Made by a program: the position numbers and the translations under genes | Notes under the pieces: generated by a model | Told to the model about the DNA's origin: nothing | Seen by the model: the letters and a program-made list of their open reading frames with translations, nothing else | The model's database searches: none | Assembly: GCA_964434235.1 (NCBI GenBank) | Contig: CAYSUN010000038.1 | Coordinates: 1-11,431, forward strand | Origin: JABMRF01 sp964434235 | Lineage (GTDB): Bacteria; Patescibacteriota; Patescibacteriia; UBA11705; JABHMO01 | Direction: 5' to 3' | DNA length: 11,431 nucleotides | Shown here: piece by piece, positions 7,187 to 11,431 of the stretch | Position numbering within the stretch: position 1 is the stretch's first letter | How the letters are laid out: each line of letters starts with the position of its first letter

Positions 7187-8473
7187 CTAAATAATCAATA
7201 ATGCAGGAAAGACTAATCCCATTAATAAATTATGGGATAAAAGCGGATCAAAAGTTATTTTTATTGTTTTTAGATTACTTGCATCAAAGTCGTTGTCGAT
7301 AATGACGCAGTAAGGAGTTGTGCCATCAATACTAATATTCAAAAATTCTTTATACATCTTTTTTCTTGTTTCTATATATTGAATTTTGATTATTGCTTTA
7401 ATGCTTAATTCACAACATTCTTCACATTGTACAATCGCTATACCAAAATTATTCCTAGCAAACCACGCTTGTGATAATTTGTATAGTGGTATTGAAATAT
7501 CTGAAATTTCAGTGCTAGGAATTGATTCTAATTTAGATTGATTAATCAAAGCAATACTTTGACGTCTCCAAAACGCACAACCTAGATAATAGAAGTAATC
7601 AAACCAGTTTTCTTTTTCAAAACAGTCCTTAGACAGTTTTTCCCAGGACGATTCAATCTCTTCATGAGAATCAACTAAGAGCTTTTTAATTCGTTGATAA
7701 TCTAGTTCTAGTTCTTTGTTATCATCGCTTCGTTTCGTTTTTTCGTTAAAATCAATTATATCTTTTAATAGATATAAGTTTAAAGAACTTACTTGAAAAG
7801 CTTTTTGATAATATTCTCTAGCAAGATCTATCTTCCCCCGTCTGTCTGCATCTTTTGCTTTTATTCTCCAATATTCTTTTCTCCATCCTTTATGTAACGA
7901 TGGTTCAGCAACATCTAATTCAATATCCCTTTTTTGATGAAACAAAAAACGTGCATTGTTTATATGAACAATTTTTTCCATTTCTACGTCATTAAGCTCA
8001 ATAAAAGAGGGATACAAGTATTGTTTCCAAAAAGAATGATCTAAATGATGCGATTTTTTAACTAGATACCAAGTGTTTCCATTTTTATTATGATCACTTG
8101 AAGAGAATGATGTACTGATTAATCCATAGCCGTAACCATTAATAGGAGTTGGGTCTATTAGTCTCAGCGGAATGTTCTTTTGCTTACACAAAACACCACA
8201 ATGACGACTATCGTCAAAGCCAGACTCTATTAACCAAGGCAATGTTGGTAGTGCAACCACAACAAATTCAAAATTGGGTAATAAAGCAGACAAAATATCT
8301 TTTGTTACTTCTGCCGAAGCAGCACAATCAACTTCTCCTTGAGACATCATCTCAAAAGATGGAATGTTATTAAAAAGTAATCTTAATCTAATCTCATAAA
8401 CGATGTCATGAAGACATAATTTGCCAGAATAACTTTGGATAAATTTTTTAACCAAGTTATTAAATAACGTCAT
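7187..8473 (-). CDS. transglutaminase-like domain with TPR-like region
   Basis: This 428-aa protein is not one I can name. Its first 110 or so residues look like a transglutaminase-like cysteine fold. C50 in GEVDCAASAE starts a helix, as the nucleophile does. H91 sits in RHCGVLC and D107 in RLIDPTP, matching the Cys, His and Asp spacing and the typical DPT ending. Residues around 205-245 (AKDADRRGKIDLAREYYQKA) form one clear TPR-like helix pair, followed by more helical sequence with many Trp, Tyr and Phe. The last 15 residues are hydrophobic, but too few for a confident membrane anchor. The start has a clear SD, GGAGA (8479-8483). The domain could cleave or form an amide or isopeptide bond, or be an inactive binding module. 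Its place between the HAD and GT4 genes suggests it acts on the acceptor or product of the pathway. Confidence 0.65.
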   Translation of the reverse strand: MTLFNNLVKKFIQSYSGKLCLHDIVYEIRLRLLFNNIPSFEMMSQGEVDCAASAEVTKDILSALLPNFEFVVVALPTLPWLIESGFDDSRHCGVLCKQKNIPLRLIDPTPINGYGYGLISTSFSSSDHNKNGNTWYLVKKSHHLDHSFWKQYLYPSFIELNDVEMEKIVHINNARFLFHQKRDIELDVAEPSLHKGWRKEYWRIKAKDADRRGKIDLAREYYQKAFQVSSLNLYLLKDIIDFNEKTKRSDDNKELELDYQRIKKLLVDSHEEIESSWEKLSKDCFEKENWFDYFYYLGCAFWRRQSIALINQSKLESIPSTEISDISIPLYKLSQAWFARNNFGIAIVQCEECCELSIKAIIKIQYIETRKKMYKEFLNISIDGTTPYCVIIDNDFDASNLKTIKITFDPLLSHNLLMGLVFPALLII

Positions 8474-8545
8474 CTTTTTCTCCGTTTTGTTTGATTTTGA
8501 AAAGTATTTTTAAAGGACAAAATATTTACTATCTTAATTCTTAAA

Positions 8546-9163
8546 TTAAAATAGCAAGTATTTTATTCTTTTTTTTGATTTTTCATTGTTGTTAATATGA
8601 ATAGTTTTAATACCTAATTTTTTAGCAGGAGTAATATCAATATCAATATTATCGCCAATCATAATCATCTTTCTAAAATCAATATCAAATTTTTTTTTTA
8701 TAAAGTTCCAACATTCTAAATTTGGTTTAGCAAGTCCTTTCTTGTAAGATAGAAAAATATAATCAAATTGATCTAATAGCTCTTGGTGCAAGAAATGTTC
8801 ATACCCAAATTTATCAATATTTGTCATTAAACAGAGTTTTTTATTCTGTTTTTTAAGTCTTTTAAGGATATCCATTGCACCTTCTATTAGATATGTGGTT
8901 AAAGCGGTTTTTTTCCAAAGCTCTATGATGTTCTTTATTTGTTTATCATTAGCATTAAATGTAAATAGAAAATTTCTTAACGTAACTTTAATATCTTCAT
9001 CTTTCAAAAAAACATCTGATTTGTTTATTTTATCAATAAAGTTATTTATTGATATATCCTGACCTAAAATTTCTATAATCCTACCAAAAGGTCTAAACTG
9101 AATATCAGCAAGTGTTTGCCACAAGTCAAATATTATTAATTCATATTTATTGATGTTCTTCAT
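8546..9163 (-). CDS. HAD-superfamily hydrolase, first gene of the operon
   Basis: This 205-aa protein of HAD subfamily IA likely removes phosphate from a small molecule such as a sugar or nucleoside phosphate. Motif I is FDLWQTLA with nucleophile D13; motif II is LMTN; motif III is the Lys in SYKKGLAKPN; motif IV is MIGDNIDID. The second acid of motif I, normally D two residues after the nucleophile, is W15 here. Some HAD-IA members vary at this site, so activity may differ from a classical phosphatase. The helical cap lies between motifs I and II. The ATG has no SD, and the promoter at 9180-9208 leaves a leader of only about 10 nt. The gap to the next gene is 72 nt, with no terminator visible, so I include it in the operon. 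Confidence 0.85.
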   Translation of the reverse strand: MKNINKYELIIFDLWQTLADIQFRPFGRIIEILGQDISINNFIDKINKSDVFLKDEDIKVTLRNFLFTFNANDKQIKNIIELWKKTALTTYLIEGAMDILKRLKKQNKKLCLMTNIDKFGYEHFLHQELLDQFDYIFLSYKKGLAKPNLECWNFIKKKFDIDFRKMIMIGDNIDIDITPAKKLGIKTIHINNNEKSKKRIKYLLF

Positions 9164-9179
9164 AAAGAAATATTATTAT

Positions 9180-9208
9180 ATTATAGTAAATACGCACAAT
9201 ATTGTCAA
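9180..9208 (-). promoter_or_regulatory. perfect-consensus promoter of the six-gene operon
   Basis: Read on the - strand, TTGACA (9208-9203), a 17-nt spacer and TATAAT (9185-9180) match the consensus fully. Transcription should start near 9173, only about 10 nt before the ATG of the HAD gene, so the mRNA has a very short leader. A 10-bp palindrome ACAATATTGT (9196-9205) overlaps the -35 box and could be an operator. Confidence 0.85.
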
Positions 9209-9211
9209 TAA

Positions 9212-9240
9212 TTGTGGTATTGTAGAGCCAAGCTTATAAT
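9212..9240 (+). promoter_or_regulatory. promoter for the 95-aa gene, copy 2
   Basis: TATAAT at 9235-9240 lies 17 nt after TTGTGG at 9212-9217, a weak -35 box. It points away from, and nearly abuts, the operon promoter at 9180-9208, so the two form a divergent pair. It is unrelated to the perfect promoter and 40-bp repeat of copy 1. Confidence 0.5.
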
Positions 9241-9315
9241 TGTAATTTTATTTAATATAAGACATATGTTGATAAATTTGGCTATGAAAATTTCTAACAA
9301 GTGGGGAGAAGAAAA

Positions 9316-9603
9316 ATGAAGAGTATGCCAAAGTTGCTGGAGTGTCTGGATCAGGAACAAAGAAAAGCAATGATGCTCTTGAATCTGTATTTTGCTCGCA
9401 GTTTGAAAGAAAATGGTTCTGCGTTTTATTTGCCTTATAAGACGGCGTTACGGATTCTCCGAATCTTCGGACCATTTAGTTTTGATGAAGAAAGATTTCT
9501 TGACTTTCTTCTCCGAGATGAATTTACAATCGATGGAAATGATGACGATTTCATCTTTCCAAAAGATGTAAGTGAGTGGTTGTTGGAGGAGTTAGATAAG
9601 TGA
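9316..9603 (+). CDS. unrecognised 95-aa acidic helical protein, copy 2
   Basis: This is the same protein as at 2657-2944, again 95 aa and unrecognised. It differs by K for E at residue 2 and, at the end, LEELDK for LAELHK. The frame is open to a GTG at 9301, but the ATG at 9316 matches the start of copy 1 and follows an SD GGGGAGAA (9303-9310), so I choose it. From codon 3 to codon 90 the DNA is identical to copy 1, including silent positions. A 17-codon frame starting at ATG 9266 ends in a TGA that overlaps this ATG (ATGA), which could couple translation. Its promoter differs from that of copy 1, so the two copies may be expressed under different conditions. Confidence 0.85.
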   Translation: MKSMPKLLECLDQEQRKAMMLLNLYFARSLKENGSAFYLPYKTALRILRIFGPFSFDEERFLDFLLRDEFTIDGNDDDFIFPKDVSEWLLEELDK

Positions 9604-9621
9604 TTTCAAATTGAATGAAAC

Positions 9622-9660
9622 AAAAAGATATTAGTAAATTTTCTGGTATCTTTTTCTTTT
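9622..9660. terminator. bidirectional terminator, copy 2
   Basis: This is the duplicate of the hairpin at 2963-2996. The stem 9622-9634/9643-9655 has two G-T wobbles and is flanked by A- and T-tracts. The one base change in the stem preserves pairing as a wobble on the + strand. Confidence 0.8.
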
Positions 9661-9686
9661 TAAATAAAAGTTCTTCATCGCTAATT

Positions 9687-9779
9687 TTAATCAAAACTTT
9701 TTAGTCCTAAGTATTTAAACTCTTCAAATTCTTTTATATTATCATTTGCTAAAACGTCATTTAATTCTTCAGGATACCA
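9687..9779 (-). pseudogene. Nudix gene remnant (last 30 codons)
   Basis: This matches the final 30 residues of the Nudix protein at 3028-3495, from WYPEELND to LGLKSFD, with four residue changes. Upstream on the - strand the homology stops at 9779, and an in-frame TAA appears two codons on (9783-9785). The Nudix box is missing, so it cannot be active. It marks the edge of the duplication. Confidence 0.85.
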
Positions 9780-9947
9780 AATTTACAATTTTATTTTTCT
9801 GTACATCATCGGTTTCAGGTATTGGATAATTATTAATCATATCCTTAGTAAAGCTAACTCCTTGATTATAGCTTGATGCAGATATTTCTCTTTTAGAAAG
9901 AAAATGGCCAGTTTGCTTATTTATTGATAACGAATTACAATAATTAT
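9780..9947 (-). pseudogene. gene fragment, possibly a restriction-modification specificity domain
   Basis: On the - strand a frame different from the Nudix tail is open across this stretch, ending at a TGA at 9769-9771 inside the Nudix remnant. It reads HFLSKREISASSYNQG near the middle and MINNYPIPETDDVQKNK, then IVNLV, at the end. The IPIPE-like segment followed by IVxLV recalls the C-terminal TaqI-like specificity domain of Eco57I-type N6-adenine methylases, but this is from memory of the motif only. No start codon belongs to it, and its upstream end runs into the methyltransferase gene, so it is a fragment. Confidence 0.35.
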
Positions 9948-10739
9948 ATGAAAAATTACGAAGAAAAAAAGAAAATTCAGCAAGATTATTACAATAGTAC
10001 AGCTGAGCAGTATGACGAGTGGCATCTAGAACCGCGTAGTGGGCAAATTGTTGATGCTCAGAATTTTGAATTGTTAAAAAAATTTATTGGACAGGCAAAG
10101 GTTGAAAAATGTCTTGACGTAGCCTGTGGTACTGGTCGATTGACTAGTAAGCTAATGCAGGTTTCTGATTATGTTTATGGTGTAGATGCCTCTGAAAAAG
10201 TGTTAAATATTGCTAAAGAAAAATATCCTACATTGAACTTGCAGTTAGGTGAGTCAGTGGCTTTGCCATATGAAGATAATGCTTTTGATCTAGTTGTGGT
10301 TAATGGTTCACTTCATCATTTTTTTGCTCTTGAAAAAACCTTTGAAGAGGTTTTTCGGGTGTTAAAATCTGGTGGAAAATTTTCAATTCTTGGTGAACCC
10401 AATAAAAACTATTTAAAATGGTGGAATCCATGTTTTTGGTTTTTTGTGGCATCAAGGATTTTGTCGAAGTTAATTCACGTATTTAAGAAAACAAAAGCAG
10501 TGCCAAGCGAAATGATTGAGCCAGAAGCAGAGAATTACGTTCCGCATGAATTTAAAAAAGCCCTGCAAAAAGCTGGCTTTGATGTTGAAGGTTTTTATAC
10601 TTATGATTATTTTCCTCGGAATGAGTGGAGGATTTGGTTGAAAATTTATTCAAGATATTTAAAGTTTGAAAAAAAGTATTTAACAAAAATTTTACCAAAG
10701 TGGGGAGCGGCTATTGGGGCAATGTGTAGTAAAAAATAA
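9948..10739 (+). CDS. class I SAM-dependent methyltransferase
   Basis: This 263-aa enzyme of the Methyltransf_11 (UbiE/BioC-like) type moves a methyl group from S-adenosylmethionine to an unknown, probably small or lipid-linked, substrate. Motif I is LDVACGTGR (D57, G61, G63). The acidic ribose-binding residue is in YGVDAS. The post-I motif is ALPYEDNAFDLVVVNGSLHH, and motif III is LKSGGKFSILGEPN. The C-terminal third is rich in Trp, Phe and Tyr (KWWNPCFWFFVASRI), which may hold a lipid substrate or touch the membrane. The frame is open to a TTG at 9924; I choose the ATG at 9948, after which the typical KKKIQQDYYNSTAEQYDEW lead begins. There is no SD and no obvious terminator. It sits between two broken genes on the other strand, as expected for inserted DNA. 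Confidence 0.88.
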   Translation: MKNYEEKKKIQQDYYNSTAEQYDEWHLEPRSGQIVDAQNFELLKKFIGQAKVEKCLDVACGTGRLTSKLMQVSDYVYGVDASEKVLNIAKEKYPTLNLQLGESVALPYEDNAFDLVVVNGSLHHFFALEKTFEEVFRVLKSGGKFSILGEPNKNYLKWWNPCFWFFVASRILSKLIHVFKKTKAVPSEMIEPEAENYVPHEFKKALQKAGFDVEGFYTYDYFPRNEWRIWLKIYSRYLKFEKKYLTKILPKWGAAIGAMCSKK

Positions 10740-10740
10740 A

Positions 10741-11008
10741 ACTTTTGCTACCGTCTACAATAAACCATTTATTAGCCTCAGATTTTGCTTGGTCAACTAT
10801 TTTGTCAAAATTTTTCCAGTAATCATTAATAACAAAGAATAACTGATCAACTCTAGCTGTTAGCATCGCCTGTTCGGCGATTTTTTTGTCTGGGAAATTG
10901 TAAACCATGTTTTCGAAATATTGATATAGTCCATCAGGATTATTATTTGGGATTGAATAGAAAAATTCATCATTATAATATTGTTCAAATTTTTGTTTTT
11001 TTGCACAA
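10741..11008 (-). pseudogene. gene fragment, perhaps kinase-like, with no start
   Basis: On the - strand the frame is open from just after the GIY-YIG stop down to 10717. It reads FFYSIPNNNPDGLYQYFEN, later EQAMLTARVDQLFFVINDYW, and then KWFIVDGSKS. The last segment resembles the end of thymidylate kinases (W.VIDGS.S), but the rest does not clearly fit. The only Met in frame is at 10908, well inside the conserved-looking stretch, and the sense breaks off near 10741 where the methyltransferase gene ends. I read it as the middle of a gene that has lost both ends. What gene it was is uncertain. Confidence 0.4.
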
Positions 11009-11010
11009 AT

Positions 11011-11041
11011 AAAAAATCTCCACCAAAAGGTAAAGATTTTT
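11011..11041 (-). terminator. terminator of the GIY-YIG gene
   Basis: AAAAATCT (11012-11019) pairs with AGATTTTT (11034-11041), with a further ACC/GGT step after a 2x2 internal loop. On the - strand it overlaps the stop codon at 11040-11042 and ends in a T-tract (GATTTTTTATTT). The A/T-rich ends could let it work in both directions. Confidence 0.6.
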
Positions 11042-11297
11042 ATTCAACTGTAAAGTATTCTTTTAGCATTGTTTTTATTGTAGTTCGACCTTTGTTTGTT
11101 TTAAAATATTTTTCTCGTCTTAAAGCATCATATTTATTTAAATACATTTCATAAAAAATTAGTTTTAAAGGTCTTCTTCCTTTTGTGGAAAATACATTAC
11201 CACTATTATGTTCTTGAAAACGTTTATCAACATCTTTAGTGAAACCTATATATAACTTATTGTCTTTTTTGCTTTGTAGGATATAAACAAAATACAT
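11040..11297 (-). CDS. GIY-YIG domain mini-protein
   Basis: This 85-aa single-domain GIY-YIG nuclease-fold protein belongs to the UvrC/Slx1-like group often annotated as putative endonuclease. MYFVYILQSKKDNKLYIGFT gives the VYIL..LYIGFT form of the GIY-YIG motif. It is followed by KDVDKRFQEHNSG (the Arg helix), STKGRRPLKLIFYE (with the acidic residue) and the Lys-rich DALRREKYFKT. An upstream in-frame ATG at 11333 would add 12 residues, but it lies inside the terminator hairpin at 11313-11342, so I choose 11297. A TATAAT on the - strand (11310-11305) puts the transcript start at or next to the ATG, suggesting a leaderless mRNA. The role of these small proteins is unknown; DNA repair or mobile-element origin is proposed. 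Confidence 0.88.
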   Translation of the reverse strand: MYFVYILQSKKDNKLYIGFTKDVDKRFQEHNSGNVFSTKGRRPLKLIFYEMYLNKYDALRREKYFKTNKGRTTIKTMLKEYFTVE

Positions 11298-11312
11298 ATA
11301 TTTTATTATAAC

Positions 11313-11342
11313 AAAAAAACAGTGAATACTCACTGTTTTTTT
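11313..11342. terminator. strong bidirectional terminator
   Basis: A perfect 13-bp stem (11313-11325 with 11330-11342, core CAGTGA/TCACTG) closes a 4-nt loop. Runs of seven A and seven T at the two ends let it act on both strands. It most likely ends a gene lying to the right of the window on the - strand, before the GIY-YIG transcript starts. Confidence 0.8.
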
Positions 11343-11365
11343 GTCCTCGTACTGTACTGTAATAA

Positions 11366-11431
11366 TCTGGCAAGCTTTTACGGCTCGCCAGGTACGTATG
11401 TTCTGGCAAGCTTTTACGGCTCGCCAGGTAC
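11366..11431. repeat. GC-rich hairpin repeat, 36-bp period, cut by the window end
   Basis: Two identical 30-bp units (11366-11395 and 11402-11431) are separated by GTATGT. Each unit folds into a hairpin, CTGGCAAGC / GCTCGCCAG with one A-C mismatch and a 7-nt loop. The units are much richer in G+C than everything around them. The second ends exactly at the window edge, so the array may continue. Confidence 0.8.

Larger units (their letters stand above)
9304..9779. repeat. 476-bp direct repeat, right copy
   Basis: This stretch aligns without gaps to 2645-3120. It holds the second 95-aa gene, its terminator and the broken Nudix tail. Beyond 9779 the sequence is unrelated to the left copy. Confidence 0.9.

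Noticed and set aside
9936..10763. Target-site duplication TACAATAA on both sides of the methyltransferase (9936-9943 and 10756-10763)
   Set aside because: An 8-mer of this composition can recur by chance in such AT-rich DNA. There is no transposase or terminal inverted repeat, and the flanking frames do not join across it.
11366..11431. CRISPR array
   Set aside because: The repeats are evenly spaced, but the spacers would be only 6 nt, and there is no cas gene in the window.
1..11431. Alternative genetic code with TGA as glycine (as in SR1/Gracilibacteria)
   Set aside because: The long genes contain no in-frame TGA, and both 95-aa genes end properly at TGA before their terminators.

Overview
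The window is AT-rich, densely coded DNA read with the standard code. It looks like a Candidatus Patescibacteria (CPR) bacterium. The evidence is the very short leaders, weak or absent Shine-Dalgarno sites on several genes, and the GIY-YIG mini-protein near the right end, whose sequence style is common in that group. This assignment is inference: there is no rRNA or other marker gene here.

Left part (1-2656, + strand). A small unrecognised ORF (41-385) begins inside a copy of a 40-bp repeat and may lack its true 5' end. After a terminator comes a membrane-anchored LTA-synthase-like phosphoglycerol or phosphoethanolamine transferase (587-2515). A second copy of the 40-bp repeat then sits just upstream of a perfect-consensus promoter (2576-2604) for a 95-aa unrecognised protein.

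Central part (3028-9163, - strand). Six co-directional genes form a probable operon, read right to left from a perfect-consensus promoter at 9180-9208. They encode a HAD hydrolase, a transglutaminase-like/TPR protein, a GT4 glycosyltransferase, a Nudix domain fused to a nucleoside-diphosphate-kinase-like domain, a GT2 glycosyltransferase fused to a thymidylate-kinase-like P-loop domain, and a stand-alone Nudix hydrolase. Most joins are tight (2-11 nt, with SD sites overlapping the preceding stop). Mixing glycosyltransferases with nucleotide-handling enzymes, twice as gene fusions, suggests a pathway that makes, activates or edits a nucleotide-linked donor and transfers a sugar to an unknown acceptor. 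This is the best candidate in the window for an undescribed system.

The operon is bracketed by 476-bp direct repeats (2645-3120 and 9304-9779). Each carries the 95-aa gene, its terminator and the 3' end of the Nudix gene. The coding part is essentially identical between copies, while the part after it differs at about nine positions, and the two copies have unrelated promoters. Recombination between the repeats would delete the whole operon.

Right part (9780-11431) looks like rearranged accessory DNA. A broken 30-codon Nudix tail abuts a fragment that may come from a restriction-modification specificity domain. It is followed by an intact class I SAM methyltransferase, a second broken gene fragment, the GIY-YIG gene, a strong bidirectional terminator, and the start of a GC-rich hairpin repeat with a 36-bp period that runs off the window.
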